6,161 bases of DNA, taken from the NCBI GenBank assembly GCA_027490555.1, contig JAIXXW010000255.1, positions 1-6,161 of the forward strand. Reading direction: 5' to 3'. The first letter of the stretch is position 1; each line of letters opens with the position of its first letter. The position numbers were made by a program, and so were the translations under genes. The DNA comes from Comamonadaceae bacterium (lineage in GTDB: Bacteria > Pseudomonadota > Gammaproteobacteria > Burkholderiales > Burkholderiaceae_C). Shown piece by piece: positions 1 through 5,532 of this stretch. Under the pieces are notes generated by a model. The model was not told where the DNA came from and did not search any database. It saw only the letters and a list, made by a program, of their open reading frames with translations.

Positions 1-1
1 C

Positions 2-1057
2 AAGAAGACGCTCGCATCGCGCGTCGAAGGCCTGTCCAAGGTGGTCTACCACAACAAGCTGGGCACGCAGGGCGAGCGCATGGCGCGTGTGTGCGCGATC
101 GCCCGCGCCATCGGCCAGCCACTGGGCGGCGACCTGCTGGCCCAGCAAGCCGAGCAGGCGGCGCACCTGGCCAAGACCGATTTGCTGACCGACATGGTGG
201 GCGAGTTCCCCGAGCTGCAAGGCATCATGGGCGGCTACTATGCGCGCCACGACGGCCTGCCGGTGGCCATCGCCGAAGCCATCGAAGACCATTACAAGCC
301 GCGCTTTGCCGGCGACGCCTTGCCACGCAACACCGTGGGCCTGGTGGTGGCGCTGGCCGACAAACTTGAAACCCTGGTGGGCATGTTCGGCATCGGCAAC
401 CTGCCCAGCGGCGACAAAGACCCGTTCGCCCTGCGTCGCCATGCGCTGGGTGTGATCCGGATGCTGGTCGAAAAAGAGGTGGCCCTGGATGTGCCCGATG
501 TCTTGGCCCTGTCTGTGCCAGTCTTTGGCGACAAGGTCAGTGACGCATCCGCAGCCTTGATCGATTTCATCTACGACCGCCTGTCGGGCAGCCTGCGCGA
601 GCAGGGCTTCAGCGCCCAGGAAGTCGACGCCGTCATGGCCCTGCGCCCTGCGCGCCTGGCGCAGGTCAACCTTTTGCTGTCGGCCGTGCGCGCCTTCGCC
701 GCCCTGCCCGAAAGTCCAGCGCTGGCAGCGGCCAACAAGCGCATTGGCAATATTTTGAAGAAAGCGGGCGAGGTGGATGCCCACGTCAACCCCGCCTTGC
801 TGCAGGAAGACGCCGAGAAGGCGCTGTATGCGGTCATGCAAAGGCTGCTGCCCGAATCCGAGGCGCAGTTCCAGGCGGGCGACTACACCGCCAGCTTGCA
901 GACGCTGGCCGGCCTGCGTGGCCCGGTCGATGCCTTCTTTGACGACGTGATGGTCAATGCCGAAGCCATGGACCTGCGCCTGAACCGCCAGGGCTTGCTG
1001 AAAAGCCTGCATCTGGCGATGAACCGCGTGGCCGACCTGTCGCGCCTGGCCGCCTGA
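2..1057 (+). CDS. glyS: Glycine--tRNA ligase beta subunit, C-terminal half (5'-truncated by window)
   Basis: This is the beta subunit of the heterotetrameric (alpha2beta2) bacterial glycyl-tRNA synthetase. It works with GlyQ in the cytoplasm to charge tRNA-Gly. The frame is open from base 2 with no start codon in view. The first residues, KKTLASRVEGLSKVVYHNKL, are internal to the family, so about 352 residues of a protein usually near 700 are present. Family landmarks are the HD-like segment YYARHDG (His-Asp codons at 248-253), the stretch FGIGNLPSGDKDPFALRR (about 392-445), and a C-terminal helical anticodon-binding (DALR-type) region ending MVNAEAMDLRLNRQGLL. It stops with TGA, 13 nt before gmhB, an order I recall as common in Burkholderiales. 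glyQ would be expected just upstream, outside the window. Identity is very secure; only the N-terminal half is missing. Confidence 0.97.
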   Translation, partial: KKTLASRVEGLSKVVYHNKLGTQGERMARVCAIARAIGQPLGGDLLAQQAEQAAHLAKTDLLTDMVGEFPELQGIMGGYYARHDGLPVAIAEAIEDHYKPRFAGDALPRNTVGLVVALADKLETLVGMFGIGNLPSGDKDPFALRRHALGVIRMLVEKEVALDVPDVLALSVPVFGDKVSDASAALIDFIYDRLSGSLREQGFSAQEVDAVMALRPARLAQVNLLLSAVRAFAALPESPALAAANKRIGNILKKAGEVDAHVNPALLQEDAEKALYAVMQRLLPESEAQFQAGDYTASLQTLAGLRGPVDAFFDDVMVNAEAMDLRLNRQGLLKSLHLAMNRVADLSRLAA

Positions 1058-1070
1058 GCGTGCAACGGCC

Positions 1071-1649
1071 ATGCCCCACAAGCTCGTCATCCTCGACCGC
1101 GACGGCACCATCAACCGGGCCAGTGAGGAGTTCGTCAAATCCCCAGAGGAGTGGCACCCCTTGCCAGGCGCGCTGGAGGCGATCAGCCGCCTGAACCATG
1201 CGGGTTACCACGTGGTGCTGGCGACCAACCAATCGGGGCTGGGCCGTGGCTTGATCGACATGGCGGCGCTCAATGCCGTGCATGCCCACATGTGCAAGTC
1301 CCTGGCCGCCCTCGGGGGCCGCATCGACGCGATCTTTTACTGCCCGCACACCGCCGACGACGCCTGCACTTGCCGCAAACCTTGGCCGGGGCTGTTCAAC
1401 CAGATCGCCGAACGTTATGGTGTGTCGCTGCAGGGCGTGCCCTGCATCGGCGACAGCCTGCGCGACATGCAGGCGGCCGAAGCGGCCGGTTGCGTGCCGC
1501 ATCTGGTGTGCACCGGGCGTCACCCGGATCTGATGGGGCGTGAGCTGCCTGCGGGTTTTCCGGCCATGACCCGGGTGCATGCCAACCTGGCCGATTGCGT
1601 CGACCATTTGCTGGGGGCCGCGCCCCTGTCCAAGCCCGTCGCGGCCTGA
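1071..1649 (+). CDS. gmhB: D-glycero-beta-D-manno-heptose-1,7-bisphosphate 7-phosphatase
   Basis: This HAD-superfamily phosphatase removes the C7 phosphate of heptose 1,7-bisphosphate in the cytoplasmic pathway to ADP-heptose, the precursor of the LPS inner core. The 192-residue length is typical for GmhB. HAD motif I is LDRDGT (nucleophile Asp9, acid/base Asp11), motif II is ATNQSG (51-56), and motif III/IV are Lys103 and GDS (127-129). The zinc-binding loop that marks GmhB within the HAD family is present: Cys91, His93, Cys99, Cys101 (CPH...CTC). The ATG at 1071 is chosen because the conserved N-terminal strand begins right after it; no strong Shine-Dalgarno is visible, which fits translational coupling to glyS 13 nt upstream. 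A histidinol-phosphate phosphatase is the nearest alternative, since the HisB N-terminal domain is homologous, but no his genes are nearby. Confidence 0.93.
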   Translation: MPHKLVILDRDGTINRASEEFVKSPEEWHPLPGALEAISRLNHAGYHVVLATNQSGLGRGLIDMAALNAVHAHMCKSLAALGGRIDAIFYCPHTADDACTCRKPWPGLFNQIAERYGVSLQGVPCIGDSLRDMQAAEAAGCVPHLVCTGRHPDLMGRELPAGFPAMTRVHANLADCVDHLLGAAPLSKPVAA

Positions 1650-1661
1650 GGGATTTGACCG

Positions 1662-2411
1662 ATGAACGTCATCCGCTCGCTGGTGCACCTGTTGTGGATG
1701 GCCATCACCGTGGTGCCCTGGGCGCTGTTTGTGCTGCTGATCTCTTACTTTGTCAGCAGCACCCGGCTGTACTGGGTGTGTGTGGGCTGGCTGCGTTTGG
1801 CGGTGAACAGCGGCACACGCATCCTGGGGATTGAGAACCGCATTCAGGGCATGGAAAACCTGCCCCAGGGCAGCAAGGACCCGGCGGTCCTGCTGGTCAA
1901 GCACCAGTCGACCTGGGAGACTTTTGTGATGCCGGTGATCATGCCGCACCCCCTGGCCTATGTGTTCAAGAAGGAGCTGCTGAGTGTGCCGTTTTTCGGC
2001 TGGGCCATGGGGCGTTTGGACATGATCCACATCGACCGCAAGCAACGTTCGCGCGCTTTTGCCAAGGTGGTGCAGCAAGGCCGCCGCCTGATGGACGAGG
2101 GCGTTTGGGTGATCATGTTTCCAGAGGGCACGCGCATTCCGCGTGGCCAAAAAGGCGAATACAAAAGCGGGGGGGCGCGGCTGGCCATTGCGGCGGGCGT
2201 GCCCGTGATCCCGATCGCCGTGACTTCGGCGGTTTGCTGGCCCACCCGCGCCTTCGTCAAGAAACCGGGTGTGGTGCACATTTCCATTGGCCAAGCGATT
2301 TCCAGCGAAGGCCGCGATGCAGAAGACCTGATCCGCGAGGTCGAGCACTGGATCGAAGCCGAGATGCGCCGCCTGGACCCCGAGGCCTACCCGGACGCCG
2401 CGGTGCACTGA
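1662..2411 (+). CDS. plsC: 1-acyl-sn-glycerol-3-phosphate acyltransferase (PlsC family)
   Basis: This enzyme acylates lysophosphatidic acid to phosphatidic acid at the inner membrane in phospholipid synthesis. The protein has 249 residues, normal for PlsC. An N-terminal hydrophobic segment (about residues 8-31) should anchor it. The acyltransferase blocks appear in order: motif I HQSTWE (81-86), the PFFGWAMGRLDMIHIDR block (110-126), motif III FPEGTR (153-158) and motif IV VPVIPIA (180-186). Motif I ends in Glu (HX4E) rather than the textbook Asp (HX4D). A weak purine-rich site (GAGGGA) precedes the ATG, and the gap to gmhB is only 12 nt, so the genes are probably co-transcribed. It could prefer a lysolipid other than LPA, such as an ornithine-lipid precursor, but no olsB-like neighbour is seen. 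Confidence 0.93.
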   Translation: MNVIRSLVHLLWMAITVVPWALFVLLISYFVSSTRLYWVCVGWLRLAVNSGTRILGIENRIQGMENLPQGSKDPAVLLVKHQSTWETFVMPVIMPHPLAYVFKKELLSVPFFGWAMGRLDMIHIDRKQRSRAFAKVVQQGRRLMDEGVWVIMFPEGTRIPRGQKGEYKSGGARLAIAAGVPVIPIAVTSAVCWPTRAFVKKPGVVHISIGQAISSEGRDAEDLIREVEHWIEAEMRRLDPEAYPDAAVH

Positions 2412-2430
2412 GATCCGAATCGGACAAACC

Positions 2431-3315
2431 ATGCGCGGGCCATTGCAGTTTGTGCTGGACTTTTTCACCGGAGGGGACGCGCAGGCGCCCAGCCCTCCAC
2501 CCAGTTTGGCGCCCAGTTTGGTACCCAGCCAGGCACAACCCCACAGCGAGGCCCACTCGCCCCCGGCCATGGGTTTCACCCACCCGGCCGCCAACCGGCA
2601 TGCGCAGTTGCAGGGCGTGACGGTGTCTTTCCGTTTTGAGCGCTCGCGCCGCAAGAGCATCGGTTTTCTGGTGGGGGCCGATGGCCTGGTGGTGCGTGCC
2701 CCCCAATGGGTGACCTTGCGCGAGGTGGATGCCGCAGTGCAGGAAAAAGGCGCCTGGATCGTGGCCAAGCTGCGGCAGTTCAAGGATCGCCAAACCGAAC
2801 AGTTCCAGACCGCCATCGAATGGCGTCACGGGGCCGAAGTGCCTTTTCTGGGGCGCACGGTGCGCCTGTGTGTGCTGGAGCGCGGCGTGGGCCGTCTGCA
2901 CGGGCAGGATGTGCCGCCCGAGCAGGTGCTGCCGGTCACGTTGCCACCCGGCGCGACGGTGAGCCAGGTGCGCGACGCGGCCCAGGTGTGGCTGAAAAAG
3001 CAGGCCCGGTCCTTGTTTGAAGAAAGGCTGCACCACTTCGCCCCGCTGCTGGGGGTGCGATGGCAAAAACTCAGCCTGTCCAGTGCCAACACGCGCTGGG
3101 GCAGCGCCCGCGCCGATGGCCACATCCGCCTGAACTGGCGCCTGATTCACCTGCCGATCAGCCAGATCGACTATGTGGTGGTGCACGAATTGGCGCACCT
3201 GCGCGAGATGAACCACAGCCCCCGCTTTTGGGACACCGTGGGCGAGGTCATGCCCGACTATGCCCAGCGGCGCAAGGCCCTGCGTCAGTCCCCCATGGGC
3301 CTGGCCGGGGACTGA
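2431..3315 (+). CDS. YgjP-like zinc metalloprotease (M48/SprT-like, DUF45 type)
   Basis: This is a predicted cytoplasmic zinc-dependent metallopeptidase of the YgjP/DUF45 type, whose physiological substrate is unknown. The zinc signature is HELAHLREMNHSPRFW: His252 and His256 of HEXXH, catalytic Glu253, and probable third ligand His262. The preceding block SSANTRWGSARADGHIRLNW (218-236) matches the family's W-G-S-C-S region, but Ala replaces the usual Cys. The RSRRKSIGF start of the conserved domain falls near residues 71-79. Before it lies an N-terminal extension of about 60 residues rich in Pro, Ser and Ala (17-46), with PSLA/PSLV/PSQA repeats encoded by 12-bp units at about 2500-2535. No signal peptide is evident. 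The ATG at 2431 has a poor ribosome site. An in-frame ATG at 2569 (Met47) would remove most of the extension but also lacks one, so the start is uncertain. The 3' end overlaps the minus-strand hydrolase gene by 31 bp. Confidence 0.85.
   Translation: MRGPLQFVLDFFTGGDAQAPSPPPSLAPSLVPSQAQPHSEAHSPPAMGFTHPAANRHAQLQGVTVSFRFERSRRKSIGFLVGADGLVVRAPQWVTLREVDAAVQEKGAWIVAKLRQFKDRQTEQFQTAIEWRHGAEVPFLGRTVRLCVLERGVGRLHGQDVPPEQVLPVTLPPGATVSQVRDAAQVWLKKQARSLFEERLHHFAPLLGVRWQKLSLSSANTRWGSARADGHIRLNWRLIHLPISQIDYVVVHELAHLREMNHSPRFWDTVGEVMPDYAQRRKALRQSPMGLAGD
2500..2535 (+). repeat. 12-bp imperfect tandem repeat in protease N-terminal extension
   Basis: Three consecutive 12-bp units start CCCAGTTTGG, CCCAGTTTGG and CCCAGCCAGG. 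They encode the four-residue pattern P-S-L-A, P-S-L-V, P-S-Q-A inside the low-complexity N-terminus of the YgjP-like protein. The first two units share ten consecutive bases; the third is degenerate. The repeat keeps the frame, so gain or loss of a unit would only change linker length. Confidence 0.6.
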
Positions 3316-4472
3316 GTCCGGCTGAACCGCTCGATCCCGTCGGCACCGCGCTGGCGCTGCAATTGACCGGACAGCCAGAGCAAGTTCAGGTGGGCTACGG
3401 CTTCGCCCATGGCAAAGGTGGTCTGGTGCACATCCAGCGTGCGCTGGAAGATCAGGGGCAGCGCATCGTGCGCACACAGGGCCTGCTGGCCGCAGGCCTG
3501 CAGCAGTTCGTCCAGGCGCTCCGCATGGTGCTGGCGCAACTGGGCGATGCGCGCGGCCACGCCCCTGAAGGGGCGTCCGTGCGAGGGCAAGACCAGCGTC
3601 TCTTCGGGCAGCGGCTGCAGCCGGTCCAGCGAATCCAGAAAATGCTGCAGGGGGTTGCCGTCGGGCTCGGTGGCGTAGACGCTGACGTTGGTGGAGATCG
3701 AGGGCAGCAGCATGTCGCCGCTGATCAGCAATGCGCCCTGTGCATCGTGCAGGGCCATGTGTTCCGGTGAATGGCCATGTCCGACCAGGCATTGCCAGTG
3801 GCGCTCGCCGATGCGCACCTGCGCGCCCGCCATCAGGCGCACATAGGTGCTGGGCACCTGGGGCACCATGCTGGGGTAGTAACCGATGCGCGATTGGACC
3901 ACCGCCAGGTCTTCGGGCTTGTTCCAGCCGTGGGCCGCAAAAAACCGCACCGTGGGCTCGCCCCCAAAATTGGACAGCCCCGAACAGGCCATCATGGCCG
4001 ACTGGTACTCGCCGGTGCTCATCCACAGCGGTGCCTGCCAGCGATCGCACAGCCAGTGCGCCAGGCCCATGTGGTCCGGGTGCATGTGGGTCACCAGCAC
4101 CCGCAAGATCGGCAGCCCCTGCAGCACCGTTTGCTCCACCTGCAGCCAGGCTTGGCGGGTGGCGGGGTTGTCGATGCCGCAGTCCACCACCGTCCAGCCT
4201 TCGCGCCATGCGCCAGGCTGCTGGGGGTGGGGCAGGCGGTCGCGCAGCAGCCACAGGTTGATGTGGTTCAAGGCAAAGGGCAGGCCCATGCGCAACCACC
4301 ACACACCGGGGGCCACCTCGATGGCAGCGCCCGCAGCGGGCAACTGTTCTTGCAGCGGAAAGTGCAGGCCAGCGCCCGGGGCGGGGCGGGGGCCTGCTGC
4401 AGGGCTTTCTGCCGGCGGGGCCAAGGGGGCAGGGGACGTGGAGCGCATGGCGGCAGAGGTTTGGGTTAGCAT
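3285..4472 (-). CDS. Metallo-beta-lactamase-fold hydrolase, divergent from liuR
   Basis: This is a predicted binuclear-metal hydrolase of the MBL superfamily (glyoxalase II / LACTB2-like), probably cytoplasmic. With the start used here (395 residues) the metal ligands are the THMHPDH block (His129, His131, Asp133, His134), His234 in GHGHSPEH, Asp253 in SGD and His298 in LPSHG. The C-terminal ~90 residues (FAMGEAVAHLNLLWLSGQL region) resemble the winged-helix tail of LACTB2-type proteins. The N-terminus before the core (LHFP...EVAPGVWWLRMG) is Pro/Ala-rich and poorly conserved in character. The frame stays open to an ATG at 4505, but that start would place a regulatory palindrome inside the gene. 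ATG 4472 or 4448 is more likely, though neither has a clear ribosome site. The position opposite liuR, sharing an operator region, suggests a role with acyl-CoA or ester intermediates of leucine catabolism. The substrate cannot be read from sequence. Confidence 0.87.
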   Translation of the reverse strand: MLTQTSAAMRSTSPAPLAPPAESPAAGPRPAPGAGLHFPLQEQLPAAGAAIEVAPGVWWLRMGLPFALNHINLWLLRDRLPHPQQPGAWREGWTVVDCGIDNPATRQAWLQVEQTVLQGLPILRVLVTHMHPDHMGLAHWLCDRWQAPLWMSTGEYQSAMMACSGLSNFGGEPTVRFFAAHGWNKPEDLAVVQSRIGYYPSMVPQVPSTYVRLMAGAQVRIGERHWQCLVGHGHSPEHMALHDAQGALLISGDMLLPSISTNVSVYATEPDGNPLQHFLDSLDRLQPLPEETLVLPSHGRPFRGVAARIAQLRQHHAERLDELLQACGQQALCAHDALPLIFQRTLDVHQTTFAMGEAVAHLNLLWLSGQLQRQRGADGIERFSRTQSPARPMGD

Positions 4473-4479
4473 TCGGGCT

Positions 4480-4501
4480 TTGACGTTGACGTCAACGTCA
4501 A
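4480..4501. promoter_or_regulatory. Perfect 22-bp palindrome, predicted LiuR operator 1
   Basis: The left arm TTGACGTTGAC is followed directly by its exact reverse complement, with the centre between 4490 and 4491. It lies between the minus-strand hydrolase and liuR, so one site could control both directions. Each strand contains TTGACG twice, a good -35 hexamer. No convincing -10 could be fixed for either direction: candidates such as CACGAT at 4503 match only 3 of 6. The site matches the second palindrome at 5009-5030 in 21 of 22 positions. Assignment to LiuR is inferred from the adjacent MerR-family gene and the downstream liuA. Confidence 0.8.
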
Positions 4502-4558
4502 TCACGATTCCATTCTAGAGGGCGGCTGTGCACGGGCCTGTCCCACTTGTGCAAGCTC

Positions 4559-4564
4559 AGGGGA
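4559..4564 (+). promoter_or_regulatory. Ribosome binding site of liuR (decides the start)
   Basis: AGGGGA lies 8 nt before the ATG at 4573. This favours 4573 over the upstream in-frame GTG at 4528, which would add 15 residues with no MerR similarity and has no comparable site. Confidence 0.75.
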
Positions 4565-4572
4565 CCCACGCC

Positions 4573-4977
4573 ATGGCGAACACCTACACGATCAGTGATT
4601 TGGCTCAGGAATTTGACCTGACCACCCGCGCCATCCGCTTTTACGAGGACATGGGGCTGCTCGAGCCACAGCGGTCCGGGCCGGGTGGGCGCAACCGGGT
4701 GTATTCGGCGCGCGACCGCACCCGCCTGAAGCTGACCTTGCGGGCCAAGCGCCTGGGCCTGTCGCTGAACGAGGCCAAAGACCTGATCGACATGTACGAC
4801 AGCCCGCGCGACACGGTGCCGCAGCTCAAGAAATTCCTGCTGGTGCTGGCCGAACACCGTCAGCAGCTGGAGTCGCAGCTGGCCGACCTGCAGGCGACGC
4901 TGGACGAGGTGAAAGCCCACGAAAAAGAAACCCGCAGTCTGCTGCTCAAGGCCCACAAAAATGCCTTGCCGGCTTGA
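4573..4977 (+). CDS. liuR: MerR-family transcriptional regulator LiuR (branched-chain/isovalerate catabolism)
   Basis: This is a 134-residue DNA-binding regulator, the size of LiuR-type MerR proteins. The winged helix-turn-helix is at residues 5-45 with the family signature TTRAIRFYEDMGLLEP (17-32), followed by GGRNRVYSARDRTRL. A long heptad-like helix (about 82-127, rich in Leu, Glu and Gln) should form the antiparallel coiled-coil dimer. There is no cysteine at all, which excludes the metal- and thiol-sensing MerR branches. The effector would more likely be an acyl-CoA or other small molecule bound at the short C-terminus. Near-identical palindromes flank the gene on both sides, implying autoregulation and control of both neighbours. 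In proteobacteria LiuR is described by comparative genomics as the regulator of liu (leucine/isovalerate) genes, and the downstream liuA supports that name. A close MerR paralogue remains possible. Confidence 0.86.
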   Translation: MANTYTISDLAQEFDLTTRAIRFYEDMGLLEPQRSGPGGRNRVYSARDRTRLKLTLRAKRLGLSLNEAKDLIDMYDSPRDTVPQLKKFLLVLAEHRQQLESQLADLQATLDEVKAHEKETRSLLLKAHKNALPA

Positions 4978-4982
4978 GCATG

Positions 4983-5005
4983 GGCCTGGGTCAGGCTGGT
5001 TTTTT
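4983..5005 (+). terminator. Possible weak Rho-independent terminator of liuR
   Basis: A short hairpin (GCCTG at 4984-4988, loop GGT, CAGGC at 4992-4996, extendable by one G-T pair) is followed after three bases by six T residues at 5000-5005. It begins 6 nt after the liuR stop. The stem is only 5-6 bp, so termination may be partial. It would separate liuR from the thioesterase promoter that starts just 3 nt further on. Confidence 0.45.
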
Positions 5006-5008
5006 CGT

Positions 5009-5030
5009 TTGACGTTGACGTAAACGTCAA
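5009..5030. promoter_or_regulatory. Near-perfect 22-bp palindrome, predicted LiuR operator 2
   Basis: It is identical to the palindrome at 4480-4501 except for one base (A at 5022 in place of C), so the arms TTGACGTT and AACGTCAA are fully kept. It lies in the gap between liuR and the thioesterase gene and covers the predicted -35 and spacer of that gene's promoter. Two such sites flanking one MerR gene are unlikely by chance. Confidence 0.82.
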
Positions 5031-5037
5031 TTAAAGT
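5009..5037 (+). promoter_or_regulatory. Predicted sigma-70 promoter of thioesterase-liuA unit
   Basis: A -35 hexamer TTGACG (5009-5014, 5 of 6 to consensus) is followed by a 17-bp spacer and a -10 hexamer TAAAGT (5032-5037, 4 of 6). The transcript would begin near 5044, leaving a leader of about 24 nt before the GTG start. The operator palindrome occupies the -35 and nearly the whole spacer. A 17-bp spacer is already optimal, unlike the 19-20-bp spacers that classical MerR activators correct, so bound LiuR would be expected to block rather than stimulate. Confidence 0.65.
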
Positions 5038-5057
5038 CGTGGTCTGCCCACCAAACC

Positions 5058-5061
5058 AGGA
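5058..5061 (+). promoter_or_regulatory. Ribosome binding site of thioesterase (supports GTG start)
   Basis: AGGA is placed 6 nt before the GTG at 5068. The ATGs at 5061 and 5066 are each followed at once by TGA, so they cannot begin the protein. The next in-frame ATGs (5125, 5128) would remove the N-terminal helix usual in PaaI-like proteins. Confidence 0.6.
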
Positions 5062-5067
5062 TGTGAT

Positions 5068-5502
5068 GTGAGTACCGCCATTTCTGCCCATGAGCGCGTG
5101 GCCCAGAGCCTGGCCAGACAAGGCATGATGCGCCACCTCGGGGTGCGGCTGCTGTCGGCCTCGGCGGGCCAGGTGGAACTGGCCATGCCCTACGGCGACA
5201 AAGTGACCCAGCAGCAAGGTGGTTTCCATGGCGGCGCCATGGGTGCGCTGGCCGACATCGCCGGTGGTTATGCGGCTTTGACGGTGGCACCCGAGGGCAT
5301 GGAAGTGGTCACCATCGAATACAAGATCAACTTTCTCAACAGCCGGCAAGGCGGCGAGCTGCGTGCCACGGGCCGGGTGGTCAAGGCCGGCAAGCGGGTC
5401 ATCGTGACCTCGGCCGAGGTCTTGCACATCGATGCCGATGGCCAAACATCCCCGTGCGCCGTGATGCAGCAAACCCTGACCACCGTGCCCCAAACCTACT
5501 GA
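5068..5502 (+). CDS. PaaI-like hotdog-fold acyl-CoA thioesterase
   Basis: This is a predicted cytoplasmic thioesterase that hydrolyses acyl-CoA to free acid and CoA. Its 144 residues match a single hotdog domain of the PaaI/4HBT family. The signature is QQGGFHGGAMGALADIAGGYAA (about 49-70): His54-Gly-Gly forms the oxyanion/helix region and Asp63 is the likely catalytic acid. The strand VVTIEYKINFLN (80-91) and the RVVKAGKRVIVTSAEV sheet (103-118) follow in family order. The start is GTG at 5068. The gene is first behind the LiuR-box promoter and 65 nt before liuA, so the two are probably co-transcribed. This suggests that it releases CoA from intermediates or dead-end acyl-CoAs of leucine/isovalerate breakdown. 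Phenylacetyl-CoA specificity is not supported, since no paa genes are present. Confidence 0.88.
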   Translation: MSTAISAHERVAQSLARQGMMRHLGVRLLSASAGQVELAMPYGDKVTQQQGGFHGGAMGALADIAGGYAALTVAPEGMEVVTIEYKINFLNSRQGGELRATGRVVKAGKRVIVTSAEVLHIDADGQTSPCAVMQQTLTTVPQTY

Positions 5503-5532
5503 CCCGGCGCGGTGAGCACCCTCCCACCCCCT

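Noticed and set aside
954..2816. A 620-codon open frame on the minus strand across gmhB, plsC and the protease gene.
   Set aside because: It lies antisense to three well-identified genes, its translation is rich in Arg, His, Gly and Pro with no recognisable domain, and such frames are expected in high-GC DNA.
3675..3695. A TGACGTT half-site resembling the LiuR arm.
   Set aside because: There is no inverted partner, and it lies inside the conserved coding region of the MBL gene.
3060..3770. A 236-codon plus-strand open frame spanning the protease end and part of the MBL gene.
   Set aside because: It is out of frame with the protease and antisense to the MBL core motifs, and its product shows no domain.
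2257..4302. A 681-codon minus-strand open frame.
   Set aside because: It overlaps the protease gene antisense and the MBL gene in another frame of the same strand. Composition is Ala/Arg/Pro-rich and no motif is seen.
4528..4572. Upstream GTG start adding 15 residues to LiuR.
   Set aside because: There is no ribosome site, the extra residues do not resemble MerR N-termini, and ATG 4573 has AGGGGA at good spacing.
4480..5030. The two palindromes as insertion-sequence terminal repeats or attachment sites around a mobile liuR.
   Set aside because: There is no transposase or target duplication, and the palindromes are symmetric operators placed on promoter elements rather than element ends. DNA looping between them (centres 529 bp apart) cannot be judged from sequence.
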